DNA of 64,000 nucleotides from Methanolobus bombayensis. Its GTDB lineage: Archaea > Halobacteriota > Methanosarcinia > Methanosarcinales > Methanosarcinaceae. Below, piece by piece: positions 1 to 7,749 of this stretch (positions are counted from its first letter, which is position 1; every line of letters starts with the position of its first letter). The notes below the pieces were generated by a model. It ran no database searches. It was not told the DNA's origin and saw only the letters and a program-made list of their open reading frames with translations. The DNA lies in NCBI RefSeq assembly GCF_017873415.1, contig NZ_JAGGKD010000001.1:1-64000 (forward strand), written 5' to 3'. The position numbers and the translations under genes are program-made.

Positions 1-1
1 T

Positions 2-880
2 GTTGCTTTGAAAGCAGCTAAAAACTATCTCAGAAACACCATTGTAGACATTGACCTTGAAGGCGACATAATTCTTGACTGTAAACTTGGTACCGTCTCA
101 TCTGATCTGAGAGATGTTTTCCAGAGGGACAGGGTTCCTGTGGCAAACGATACTTCCTTTGGTGTAGGTCACGCTCCTTTTTCAGAACTTGAGCAGATAG
201 TGTATGATTCCGAGAGGATGCTTATCACATATCTCAAGAAGAAGATTCCTGGAATTGGTACTGACATCAAGGTAATGGGTCTGAGAGATAATGATGACAT
301 CCAGCTTACCATCTGCTGTGGAATGGTAGGAAGACACATTGATGATATGGATCACTACGTCAACATAAAGGAAGAAATGGTTGACTATGTTACAGATCTT
401 GCTCTTAAACGCACAGACCGCAAAGTTAAGACTTTCATTAATGCAGCAGACAATATTGATGCAAACTCTGTGTTCCTGACTGTAACCGGTACTTCTGCAG
501 AAATGGGCGATGACGGTTCAGTTGGTCGTGGAAATCGTTCTAACGGACTTATCACACCAAACAGGCCAATGAGTATGGAGGCAACCAGTGGAAAGAATCC
601 TATCAACCATATTGGTAAGATATACAATCTGCTGTCCACTCAGATGGCTAAGGATATTGTAAAGGCAGTTCCTGATGTACAGGATGTTTACATTAAGTTG
701 CTTTCCCAGATAGGGCAGCCAATAGACCAGCCATTCGTAGCCAGTGCACAGATAATTCCAGAGGATGGTGCAAACTTCAATTCCGTTAAATCAGAAGCTG
801 AAGTAGTAATTGATGAATGGCTTGCAGATGTAACCAGGATTACCAAGATGGTTATTAACGGCGAACTGGATACTTTCTGA
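2..880 (+). CDS. mat: S-adenosylmethionine synthetase, archaeal type (5'-truncated by window edge)
   Basis: Makes S-adenosylmethionine from methionine and ATP in the cytosol. The reading frame is open to the left edge (codons GTT GCT TTG from base 2), so the visible TTG at 8 is not the start. About 293 residues are present of the roughly 400 usual for the archaeal MAT family, which is distinct from bacterial MetK. Family-typical stretches are visible, including the Gly-rich [20 protein letters not shown] and [11 protein letters not shown] segments in the middle. A terminator-like hairpin with a T tract follows the stop. Family assignment is from overall sequence recognition; only the N-terminus is missing. 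Confidence 0.93.
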   Translation, partial: VALKAAKNYLRNTIVDIDLEGDIILDCKLGTVSSDLRDVFQRDRVPVANDTSFGVGHAPFSELEQIVYDSERMLITYLKKKIPGIGTDIKVMGLRDNDDIQLTICCGMVGRHIDDMDHYVNIKEEMVDYVTDLALKRTDRKVKTFINAADNIDANSVFLTVTGTSAEMGDDGSVGRGNRSNGLITPNRPMSMEATSGKNPINHIGKIYNLLSTQMAKDIVKAVPDVQDVYIKLLSQIGQPIDQPFVASAQIIPEDGANFNSVKSEAEVVIDEWLADVTRITKMVINGELDTF

Positions 881-883
881 TTC

Positions 884-925
884 TGAAGTATGTCCCTTGT
901 TAGAGGGCTACTTCATTTTTTGATT
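884..925 (+). terminator. hairpin plus T tract after mat
   Basis: An interrupted stem pairs GAAGTA with TACTTC and CCCT with AGGG, and is followed by ATTTTTTG. Position right after the mat stop suggests transcription termination. Archaeal termination depends mainly on the U tract, so the hairpin's role is inferred. Confidence 0.5.
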
Positions 926-1103
926 TTCAAGTGTTTTCTGTTTTATTCAATATATTAGATATTTAATTAGGCTGAGCTTGATTGTTTTCTTTTATATACT
1001 TGGCATGTGCAAACGTGTTTTACGGCGAAAGAGATAAGTATGATTGCGCTTATTGGAGTGTTGCATCGCACAACAATGTTGTGCAGAAGCATGATTTGTA
1101 AGA

Positions 1104-1212
1104 CCCGCTTTAACTCAGTTGGTAGAGTGCGCGGCTGTAGTTTGGTTCATGTGACATGATCACATTACGCGCAGGCACCGCGATGTCCCCGGTTCGAGTC
1201 TGGGAGGCGGGA
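1104..1212 (+). tRNA. tRNA-Tyr (GTA) with a 36-nt intron
   Basis: Acceptor CCCGCTT pairs with AGGCGGG (discriminator A at 1212). The T arm is CCCGG-TTCGAGT-CTGGG. The anticodon stem CGCGG/CCGCG closes a loop with anticodon GTA. The loop is split after position 37 by an intron at 1141-1176, the canonical archaeal intron site in tRNA-Tyr, which the splicing endonuclease would remove from a bulge-helix-bulge. No CCA is encoded. A TATA-like TTTATATACTT lies at about 991 and a short hairpin (GCACAAC/GTTGTGC, 1068-1084) lies in the long leader. Confidence 0.92.
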
Positions 1213-1297
1213 CTTTCAAAATCATGAATAATGCACAAAAAGCTTTATATACAAGAGCAGCCTTTTAGGGGTGCTCACAAGCGAAATTAACTCGAAT

Positions 1298-1370
1298 GTC
1301 CGAATAGTGTAGAGGCCTATCATGGAGCCCTGTCGAGGCTCCGACCCGGGTTCGAATCCCGGTTCGGGCG
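1298..1370 (+). tRNA. tRNA-Asp (GTC)
   Basis: Acceptor GTCCGAA pairs with TTCGGGC, allowing T-G at the second pair; discriminator G at 1370. The anticodon stem GAGCC/GGCTC encloses CTGTCGA, giving anticodon GTC. The T arm is CCGGG-TTCGAAT-CCCGG. A TATA box (CTTTATATAC, about 1241-1251) sits some 50 nt upstream, so this gene probably has its own promoter. No intron and no encoded CCA. Confidence 0.95.
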
Positions 1371-1383
1371 TTTTAAGCGAAAT

Positions 1384-1405
1384 CCCGGTTTACCGGGTTT
1401 TTTTC
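1384..1405 (+). terminator. tRNA-Asp terminator
   Basis: The stem CCCGG/CCGGG closes on TTTA and is followed by seven T residues, 13 nt after the tRNA 3' end. Confidence 0.65.
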
Positions 1406-1532
1406 TTATTTTGTTTTCAATCAATAGCTTATTTTTGTCTTTATTAAATCATCTTTATCATTCAGTTTTAATAATTTTTGAATTTTAACTACATATAAAT
1501 ATCATATGATTCTATGTCCTACTGTGGTACAT

Positions 1533-1640
1533 ATGAATGATTCTGGCAATTTGATTGCTGCTAAAGCGATTATACTTGCAATCCTGTACATAGTTCTACT
1601 ATTTGGGATTGTGATCTTTGCAGGTGTGACGAGTATATGA
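1533..1640 (+). CDS. 35-residue single-span membrane miniprotein, paralogue 1
   Basis: This ORF, too short for the usual gene-calling threshold, encodes 35 residues: a short polar N-terminus (MNDSGNLIAAK), then one hydrophobic helix of about 20 residues containing a Tyr at 19, ending AGVTSI. It lines up without gaps with the ORF at 2001-2108 (Lys11, Tyr19 and the AG-x-x-S ending are shared) and, with a one-residue shift, with the ORF at 1804-1911. The two outer copies also share the upstream context TGGTAC-x-TATGAA. A TATA-like CATATAAATA lies about 40 bp upstream. I do not recognise the family; a membrane-inserted small protein is inferred from hydrophobicity alone. Confidence 0.55.
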   Translation: MNDSGNLIAAKAIILAILYIVLLFGIVIFAGVTSI

Positions 1641-1708
1641 TTTGTGTTTTCTTCGTTATTTAGCTGGTCTTTTGGGATTATTTTGTTTTCTAGACAGGAG
1701 TTGATACT

Positions 1709-1810
1709 ATGATATTATTCGCTTTTTTCCGGTTCCTGCAGAGAACAATATTTGGATTATTTAGGAATCTATTTATAATGCAACAGTCATTTTGTAGACT
1801 GTTATGTTGA
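1709..1810 (+). CDS. possible 33-residue Arg/Phe-rich mini-ORF
   Basis: ATG at 1709 follows a good Shine-Dalgarno (AGGAGTTGAT). The frame encodes 33 residues with alternating Phe/Leu and Arg (FFRFLQRTIFGLFRN), which could form an amphipathic helix. It overlaps the start of the second miniprotein by 7 nt, so it might act as a leader peptide coupling translation of that ORF. It has no resemblance to the three miniproteins. Such short frames arise easily by chance; only the SD argues for it. Confidence 0.25.
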   Translation: MILFAFFRFLQRTIFGLFRNLFIMQQSFCRLLC

Positions 1811-1911
1811 ACAAAACCGGTAAAACCACAGCTATAAGGCTTATAATCCTTGTATCTGTATATCTGCTTCTTATGTTGTCTGTAGGGTTATTTTCTGCTC
1901 TGATTCATTAG
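1804..1911 (+). CDS. 35-residue single-span membrane miniprotein, paralogue 2
   Basis: Encodes 35 residues: a basic N-terminus (MLNKTGKTTAIR), then a Leu/Val-rich transmembrane helix with Tyr20, ending SALIH. Length, topology and the Tyr position match the ORFs at 1533 and 2001, though identity is low. A TATA-like TTTATAAT is about 35 bp upstream, so this copy may be transcribed separately. The immediate upstream sequence lacks a clear SD and overlaps the end of a small upstream frame. Function unknown. Confidence 0.5.
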   Translation: MLNKTGKTTAIRLIILVSVYLLLMLSVGLFSALIH

Positions 1912-2000
1912 TTTCTGGATTATTAAGGTCAAATTGCTCGCTATTTTATTATATGAAAGCAATTATTTATTGTATAAATGAATTGTTACTAATGGTACGT

Positions 2001-2108
2001 ATGAATTCAAAAGCAGATCTTCCAACAATGAAAATACTCTTTGTTGTAATGTTGTATCTTTTAATGATAGTCTCCATTGGCGTGATGGCAGGACTGATGT
2101 CAACTTAA
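2001..2108 (+). CDS. 35-residue single-span membrane miniprotein, paralogue 3
   Basis: Encodes MNSKADLPTMK followed by a Val/Leu/Met-rich helix with Tyr19, ending AGLMST. An in-frame ATG at 1992 would add three residues. The start at 2001 is preferred because it gives the same 35-residue length and the same TGGTAC-x-TATGAA start context as the copy at 1533. Third member of a tandem family with unknown role; conservation of length and topology over divergent sequence suggests selection. Confidence 0.52.
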   Translation: MNSKADLPTMKILFVVMLYLLMIVSIGVMAGLMST

Positions 2109-2166
2109 CACCATGATTAAAAAGATAAAAGAGTGGATGTATTTTAATTTAAACTGGTGGATTTGA

Positions 2167-2218
2167 CGTTTTTCCGTTTTTCCGTTTTGCGTCGTTTTTG
2201 GCACGTTTTTCCGTTTTT
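2167..2218 (+). terminator. cluster of T5 tracts (GTTTTTCC repeats)
   Basis: The motif GTTTTTCCGTTTT is repeated imperfectly, giving five T4-T5 runs separated by CCG or GGCAC. On the + strand this is a good archaeal U-tract terminator for the miniprotein region. It lies just beyond the 3' end of the DUF5658 gene on the other strand, where it reads as A-rich repeats. Confidence 0.45.
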
Positions 2219-2222
2219 ACCA

Positions 2223-2612
2223 TCATAAAGTTACTGAATGGATGATCTGTACAAGACTGCATTCCATGAATATGACCATCAGGTTGTTCACCACCAGAAA
2301 CAAGCCTACGAATGCAATCCCATTTCTTGACAGTACCCACAAAAGATCTGTCCACCTTGAATCGGAATCTTTAAGCATTGTGTAATTCCAGTACACTATT
2401 CCTATAAACAGGATCTTCAGTAACAGGAGTGAGCCAATGCCATAATTCTGCATAACTGCCGCAAGGAAGTCATTCTCTTCGAATCCATAGTTAAGTGCAT
2501 GGGCAGTTGTCAGGAAATCGCCGAGTACGTAAAACAGTATTATATATTTAATATCCCTGAGAAAATCAGAGACATTTGTGAACTGTGAAACATACTGACT
2601 TGCATTGTGCAT
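2223..2612 (-). CDS. DUF5658-like integral membrane protein
   Basis: 129 residues with about three hydrophobic segments (residues 23-42, 60-76, 96-115). The pattern GDFLTTAHAL followed by a Gly-Phe-Glu-Glu-Asn-Asp motif and a Lys in the next helix (LLLLKI) matches the DUF5658 signature, in which conserved Asp/Thr/Glu/Asn residues lie in and beside the membrane. Biochemical role unknown. It is monocistronic and convergent with the miniprotein array; the start is followed upstream by an AT-rich region with candidate TATA elements. Confidence 0.6.
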   Translation of the reverse strand: MHNASQYVSQFTNVSDFLRDIKYIILFYVLGDFLTTAHALNYGFEENDFLAAVMQNYGIGSLLLLKILFIGIVYWNYTMLKDSDSRWTDLLWVLSRNGIAFVGLFLVVNNLMVIFMECSLVQIIHSVTL

Positions 2613-2832
2613 AATAGTTGCTTTTCATGGAGTTGTATATAACCAAGATGTGGTTACATCGTACATTCATGTTCATAAATATTGGATATATGTAGTCCAA
2701 AGTTTCAAATTATGGCTCTGGTAACATGGCAGAATATATGCCAATAATATCTTGTCCTGTAAAAAGTGCTGTAATTAACTTACTTGTATACATTTGATAA
2801 CAATTTTGTACTAGTAACTACTAGATATTATT

Positions 2833-4008
2833 ATGGCCACATCAACAGTTCCCATTAATATTTCCAAAACGCTGGAAAACCACAAGTCAGATGCATATCT
2901 GATAGTAGGGAATTCGAATAATGCTGACATCTATTATACAACCCGCTTCTCTGCGTCAGATCAGTTCACCTATATTCAGATAAAAGATGGTTCTGAAATT
3001 CTTCTGGTATCTGATATGGAAAAAGGAAGAGCAGAGCTTGAATCCAGAGTGTCGGATATTCGTACTTTACAGGGCTGCGATTACAGATCAAAGGTAAAGG
3101 AAAGACAAGATCCGGCTCTTGCCTATTGTGACTGCATTGCTGAGATATTGCAGAAAGAAGGAGTAAGGCACATTGCAGTTCCCAGGGATTTCCCATATCA
3201 CATTGCACAGACTCTTAAAGAAGAAGGTTTCAGCATACAGGCGCTAAAAAGTCCCTTTGCTCTGTTGCGCGCAAGAAAAGATGAATCAGAGATAAATGTG
3301 GTCAGAAAGGTGCAGGATGCCTGCAACAAGGCAATGAAAGCCGCTGCTGAAATGATTCACAAATCTGAAAATGTGGAAGGTGTGCTTAACTACCGTGGCT
3401 TTGCTCTTACATCCGAAATGGTTCGCAAGGAGATCAATATTACTCTTCTTGAACAGGGCTGTGAGGCTGATAATACAATTGTTGCCGGCGGCAAGGGTTC
3501 AGCAAACCCTCATTGGGAAGGAAATGGTCCTTTAAAAGCTGATGAACCTGTGGTCATAGATATATTCCCACGCAGTAAAAGGGAAAAATACTATGCTGAT
3601 ATGACGCGCACCGTTCTACGTGGCACTCCGTCTGATAAGTTAAAGAAGATGTATGATGCGGTACTTGAAGCCCAGACCGCTGGTATTGAAATGGTAAAGC
3701 CTGGTGTCAAATGCAGTGACATACACAATAAGGTGTGTGACGTTTTCAAAGAAAGAGGGTATGATACCATAAGAGAAGGATCAACTGTAGGTTTCATTCA
3801 TTCAACAGGACATGGTGTGGGTCTTGAGATCCATGAACTGCCATATGTCGGAAACAGTGAGACCGAACTTGAAGAAGGGAACATCATAACCATTGAACCT
3901 GGGCTCTATTATCCTGATGTAGGTGGTATCCGCCTTGAAGATCTCATACTTGTGACTGCTGATGGGCATGAGAATCTTACTGAAATGGAAAAGAAATTTG
4001 TATATTAG
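2833..4008 (+). CDS. M24B Xaa-Pro aminopeptidase family protein
   Basis: Cytosolic metallopeptidase expected to remove an N-terminal residue preceding proline, or to cleave Xaa-Pro dipeptides. Residues 1-150 form the creatinase-type N-terminal domain; about 155-391 form the pita-bread catalytic domain. All five metal ligands are visible in order: Asp in VVIDIFPR, Asp in YYADMTRT, His in STGHGVGLEIHE, Glu in TIEPGLY and Glu in GGIRLEDL. Length (391) is normal. It lies 30 bp upstream of map, a second M24 enzyme, so the two may form a peptidase operon. Exact substrate cannot be read from the sequence. Confidence 0.88.
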   Translation: MATSTVPINISKTLENHKSDAYLIVGNSNNADIYYTTRFSASDQFTYIQIKDGSEILLVSDMEKGRAELESRVSDIRTLQGCDYRSKVKERQDPALAYCDCIAEILQKEGVRHIAVPRDFPYHIAQTLKEEGFSIQALKSPFALLRARKDESEINVVRKVQDACNKAMKAAAEMIHKSENVEGVLNYRGFALTSEMVRKEINITLLEQGCEADNTIVAGGKGSANPHWEGNGPLKADEPVVIDIFPRSKREKYYADMTRTVLRGTPSDKLKKMYDAVLEAQTAGIEMVKPGVKCSDIHNKVCDVFKERGYDTIREGSTVGFIHSTGHGVGLEIHELPYVGNSETELEEGNIITIEPGLYYPDVGGIRLEDLILVTADGHENLTEMEKKFVY

Positions 4009-4038
4009 TGCTAACTAACATTCTATAAGGAGATTTAC

Positions 4039-4935
4039 ATGGCTGACAAAGTTAAGGAGATCGAAGAGATCATTGAAAAATATCTCAAAGCAGGAAAGAT
4101 ACTCTCACAGGTAAGAAGTGAGGCAAAGGACAGGATCAAAGTAGGTGTCAGCTTGCTGGAGATCGCTGAGTTCGTGGAGAATAGAGCGGTAGAGCTCGGT
4201 GCGGATGGTTCGGCATTCCCATGTAATATTTCCCGAAATGATGAGGCTGCGCATGCAACACCATATGCAGGTGAGGAAACTGTATTTGGTGAAGACGTAA
4301 TCAAACTTGACCTTGGTGTCCATGTTGATGGATATATTGCAGATTCTGCAATCACAATGGACCTGTCCGGAAAATACACAGAGCTAGTAAATGCTTCCAG
4401 AGATGCACTTGATGCTGCAATTGATACAGTGAAGAACGGTGTGACAACTGCAGATATCGCAGCATCCATAGAAGATGCAATTCTTGATCATGATCTGAAG
4501 CCTGTAGGAAATTTGACAGGACACGGGCTTGCACAATATATTCCCCATGCTCCTCCAAGTGTTCCTAACAGAAGAGTAAGCAGTGGTGCTGAGCTTCATA
4601 CCGGTGACATTATTGCGATCGAACCTTTTGCAACAGATGGTGCAGGCAAGGTTGTTGACGGAACACTAACCGAGATCTTCCAGGTCGTAAACAAAAAGCC
4701 CGTTCGTTTGCCAGCCGCAAGAGTACTTCTCAAGGAGCTTGCTCCATACAGAACCCTTCCTTTTGCTAAGAGGTGGCTGAAGACGCCACAGCTTGACTTT
4801 GCTCTGATGCAGCTTGAAAAAGCAGGAATTGTCCATTCTTATCCGGTTCTTAAAGAAGTTGCAGGCGGCATGGTCTCGCAGGCAGAGCACACTCTCATAG
4901 TAATGGATGACGGGTGTCAGGTTACAACTAAATAA
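4039..4935 (+). CDS. map: methionine aminopeptidase, type II
   Basis: Removes the initiator methionine from nascent proteins. The 298 residues match archaeal type II MetAP. His in AAHATPYAG, Asp in IKLDLGVHVDGYIADSA, His in LTGHGLAQY, Glu in IIAIEPFAT and the C-terminal Glu in QAEHTLIV form the dinuclear metal site, and the type II insert lies between the last two. ATG at 4039 is preceded by GGAG at 4029. It follows the Xaa-Pro peptidase gene by 30 bp and precedes a secreted hypothetical protein by 20 bp. Confidence 0.95.
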   Translation: MADKVKEIEEIIEKYLKAGKILSQVRSEAKDRIKVGVSLLEIAEFVENRAVELGADGSAFPCNISRNDEAAHATPYAGEETVFGEDVIKLDLGVHVDGYIADSAITMDLSGKYTELVNASRDALDAAIDTVKNGVTTADIAASIEDAILDHDLKPVGNLTGHGLAQYIPHAPPSVPNRRVSSGAELHTGDIIAIEPFATDGAGKVVDGTLTEIFQVVNKKPVRLPAARVLLKELAPYRTLPFAKRWLKTPQLDFALMQLEKAGIVHSYPVLKEVAGGMVSQAEHTLIVMDDGCQVTTK

Positions 4936-4955
4936 ACTATCAGGAAGAGATTTGA

Positions 4956-5732
4956 TTGAGAATCGGGAGTTTCTTATCCTTAATCGTTCTTTTCTCAGTG
5001 ATGATAATTCCGGTAAGTGCAGCTTATGACTGGGATAATAGTATAAACATAAATAAAGATAACATGACCTGGAGCTATACGGAAAAATATTCCGGTGACA
5101 GATCAGTTATCTTCAAAAAATATATTGATGTTGAATTTGGAAATAACGATGGTTTTGTTGGTGCCTGGGAATTACTGAAGACCGATGTATCAATGAGTGA
5201 ATATTTCAAACAGTCCATAGAGGATAATATGGATGTGATGATAGATAATTCCTCCAAGAATATTACTTTACTTGGAGTTGAAACTGAAATGTCCTTCGAT
5301 CTAATAGGTCCGACAGATAAGGAAAGTGATATCGTCAACAAATACGAGGTATTTTATGAGTTCGCAAATCCTCTTGATGAGTCCGGTTCTTTGATGTGGT
5401 TCCAGGGGGAGCCGCAAACAGATATTAAGATTGTTCTGCCTGCAGGTATGGAACTATTATCTGTTGGTGGAATTAATCATGAATCTGTAAAGAAGACATC
5501 TGAAGGAACTACAATTGATGGAACTTTCGGTTTTACAGGTGAAGTGACCATTGAGTATTCAATAGATGAAGAGCCTCCAGTTTCAGAAGTAAATACAACT
5601 TCCAATGCTACAAAGGAATCTTCTGATCCCGTAAAGAATACTCGTGTAGAGGACTTTTTTGACAGGCTGTTTTCCGCAGATATAAACAAACTCATTAAAA
5701 AACTGAATCCTGATAATTCTAATTTATCTTAA
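4956..5732 (+). CDS. secreted protein of unknown function
   Basis: 258 residues starting at TTG (4956) behind AGGAAGAGAT. A signal peptide is clear (MRIGSFLSLIVLFSVMIIPVSAA). The rest is beta-rich and acidic with Asn-Thr/Ser sites, and has no second membrane span, lipobox or CTERM anchor, so the product should be released or held by other means. A Ser/Thr-rich linker (about 205-225) precedes a short helical, charged C-terminus. I do not recognise a domain. It is in line with map and the DUF1805 gene, spacing 20 and 23 bp, suggesting cotranscription. Confidence 0.65.
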   Translation: MRIGSFLSLIVLFSVMIIPVSAAYDWDNSININKDNMTWSYTEKYSGDRSVIFKKYIDVEFGNNDGFVGAWELLKTDVSMSEYFKQSIEDNMDVMIDNSSKNITLLGVETEMSFDLIGPTDKESDIVNKYEVFYEFANPLDESGSLMWFQGEPQTDIKIVLPAGMELLSVGGINHESVKKTSEGTTIDGTFGFTGEVTIEYSIDEEPPVSEVNTTSNATKESSDPVKNTRVEDFFDRLFSADINKLIKKLNPDNSNLS

Positions 5733-5755
5733 AAATAGTTATTTTAGGTGATATT

Positions 5756-6043
5756 ATGCTGGTGGAAATGATCGAACTTGAAAACGGAACTGCCATGGGT
5801 TTGGATTTTGCTATGCAGAATGCATCATTATTGGTAATTCGTGCAGACAAGGGTTTTGTGATGTGCGGTTATCTTGACATGGAAACTGCATCTGCTCTTG
5901 GTGATGTAGCTGTGAAGGTCAAAGGTGTTAACAGCTTTGAGGATGTGCTTGAAGCACCTGTTGTCGGAGCAACCCAGAAAGCTATCAACCTTGGTATCAA
6001 AGTAGGAATGACGGGAAAGGAAGCACTGGAACTAATGTTCTGA
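5756..6043 (+). CDS. DUF1805 (YunC-like) protein
   Basis: 95 residues matching DUF1805/YunC: the GFVMCGYLDMETASALGD core with a conserved Cys, a GVNSFEDVLEAPV segment and a C-terminal GIKVGMTGKEAL motif. The family is small, cytosolic and widespread in archaea and Bacillus, without an established reaction. The conserved Cys-Gly-Tyr could be functional. An SD (GGTGATATT) precedes the ATG. Likely the last gene of the map cluster. Confidence 0.85.
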   Translation: MLVEMIELENGTAMGLDFAMQNASLLVIRADKGFVMCGYLDMETASALGDVAVKVKGVNSFEDVLEAPVVGATQKAINLGIKVGMTGKEALELMF

Positions 6044-6127
6044 TATTTCTTCTCCACATTATATTTTCCATTTTTATCTTTCATTGAAACGCTTTAAATA
6101 CTACTTCTATTCTCTATTGCAGTTATT

Positions 6128-7159
6128 ATGCTGTATGCTTTTGAGTTATCCGGTGAACACGTTGTCCTGCCAGTAAAAGAGGTCTATGCATGTCTTTCAA
6201 TGGAAGGACTGACATACAGGGAACATGCATCCTATGACCAGTGCCTGATAGTTGATATTGACGGCGAAGATGTAGAAGCAAAACTTCAATTCATTGCAGG
6301 CCGGCTTTCAATGTCCCACCACATACTGAAGGTGGTTGGTATATGCGATGTTGAAACTGACCGGATAATTGAGATGTGTGACAGATCAGATATCTCAGAA
6401 CATCTGTCTGAAGGTCAGACCTATGTTGTCCGTGCAAAGAGAGCTAAACATCACGGTGATGTCAACAGGGAGTTCATAGAAGGAAGACTTGGCGGCAGCA
6501 TATATCGTAAAGGCTTCAGGGCAAACCTGAAAGAGCCTGATGTGACTTTCCGTTTTATAATGACAAACAAAGCAGTTCTGGGCTCAGTGGTGGCAACAGT
6601 TGACAGGGGTGATTATGAACACCGTGCACCACACAAGAAACCCTTCTTTTATCCCGGTGTACTCATGCCCAGGGTTGCAAGAGCTCTGGTTAATATTTCC
6701 CGTATTCGTTCAGATGAGGTACTTTTTGATCCTTTCAGCGGCACAGCCGGTATTCTGGTTGAAGGTGGTCTTGTGGGTGCCCATGTAATTGGCATTGAAG
6801 TCCGCCACAAGATATCCCACGGTGCAAAGATGAACCTGGATGAATACGATGCTCATTATTCATTGCTTGTAGGTGATGCATGTCGTGTTCCACTTAAAGA
6901 TTCATCCATTGATGCAATCGTAACTGACCCGCCTTATGGCAGGTCTGCAGCGATCAAGGCAGAATCTCTTCATCATCTTTATTCTGATTCATTTGCCGAG
7001 ATGTATCGTGTCCTTAAAACCGGCAAACTTGCAGTTGTGGTTTCCGAGATGAAGGTCGCTGAATTTGCAGAAAAGGCAGGTTTTTCAGTTATTGATGTAT
7101 TTACCCAAAAAGTACACAGGAGTCTCACAAGGATATTTACGGTTCTCTATAAAGAATGA
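6128..7159 (+). CDS. trmG10: tRNA (guanine10-N2)-dimethyltransferase
   Basis: Methylates G10 of tRNA to m2G/m2,2G using SAM. The N-terminal half (1-150) is a THUMP-type RNA-binding region. The C-terminal half is a Rossmann methyltransferase with the SAM motif DPFSGTAGILVEGGLVG (about 198-214) and the N6/N2-amino catalytic motif TDPPYGRS (about 265-272). Length 343 is typical of the archaeal family. The 3' end overlaps the convergent YgjP-type gene by 13 bp, so the two transcripts would be antisense there. A TATA-like TTTAAATACT lies about 35 bp upstream. Confidence 0.9.
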   Translation: MLYAFELSGEHVVLPVKEVYACLSMEGLTYREHASYDQCLIVDIDGEDVEAKLQFIAGRLSMSHHILKVVGICDVETDRIIEMCDRSDISEHLSEGQTYVVRAKRAKHHGDVNREFIEGRLGGSIYRKGFRANLKEPDVTFRFIMTNKAVLGSVVATVDRGDYEHRAPHKKPFFYPGVLMPRVARALVNISRIRSDEVLFDPFSGTAGILVEGGLVGAHVIGIEVRHKISHGAKMNLDEYDAHYSLLVGDACRVPLKDSSIDAIVTDPPYGRSAAIKAESLHHLYSDSFAEMYRVLKTGKLAVVVSEMKVAEFAEKAGFSVIDVFTQKVHRSLTRIFTVLYKE

Positions 7160-7725
7160 CCTGTATGGTACTTTTGCTGTATCAGAGACCAGTAGGCAGC
7201 AAGCTTAGTCTCTGATTCTTTATAATCCGGGTAACGCTTTTTGACATAGTTCCAGAATCTAGAACTATGGTTTAGTTCGATGAGGTGCACCATCTCATGA
7301 TGGACAATATATTCTATCATCTCATCCGGCAGATATCGCATGAAGGTGTTAAAATTGAGGTTTCCTCTTGAACTACAACTTCCCCATTTTGTTTTCATTT
7401 CCCTGAACCTTATTTTTTCAGGTCTGACATTAAGTTCCTTTTCAATTTCAGATGCGTATTTTTGAATGATCCTTTTCAGCTCATCTACTGACCTGTGGCT
7501 TACAAGTTCAATGTCCTGTGATAAATCCTGAATCTTCTGCAATCTGGAATAACGGTTGTATATCCATCTCTGATGCTTACGTATTATTTTCTCATGTTCC
7601 CTGAACGATCTTGGAACAATAAGATATAATTCTCCTTCCAGAAACTCCAGCCTGGGATTTCTGACATCTCTGCGGACAAGCTCATAATCTATAACCATGT
7701 CCCGAATGCTGACAGTACAACGCAT
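7147..7725 (-). CDS. YgjP-like zinc metallopeptidase (DUF45)
   Basis: 192 residues. The zincin signature HHEMVHLIELNHSSRFW is visible (HExxH, about residues 141-145, plus a downstream His). RFREMKTKWGSCSSRGNLNFN just before it is the typical DUF45/YgjP motif. The protein is soluble; the substrate is unknown. In some genomes members accompany type I restriction genes, but none is here. It lies downstream of truA on the same strand (24-bp gap) and converges on trmG10. Confidence 0.85.
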   Translation of the reverse strand: MRCTVSIRDMVIDYELVRRDVRNPRLEFLEGELYLIVPRSFREHEKIIRKHQRWIYNRYSRLQKIQDLSQDIELVSHRSVDELKRIIQKYASEIEKELNVRPEKIRFREMKTKWGSCSSRGNLNFNTFMRYLPDEMIEYIVHHEMVHLIELNHSSRFWNYVKKRYPDYKESETKLAAYWSLIQQKYHTGHSL

Positions 7726-7749
7726 TTTTGTAAAAAAGATAAAATGAGC

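Noticed and set aside
2167-2218. Short repeats suggesting a CRISPR-like or tandem-repeat locus
   Set aside because: Units are irregular, only 8-13 bp, without spacers; U-tract terminator is a simpler reading.
2149-2355. 68-codon minus-strand frame reading through the GTTTTTCC repeats (Lys/Arg-rich end)
   Set aside because: Overlaps the 3' end of the DUF5658 gene in another frame and its basic tail is only the translated T-tract repeat.
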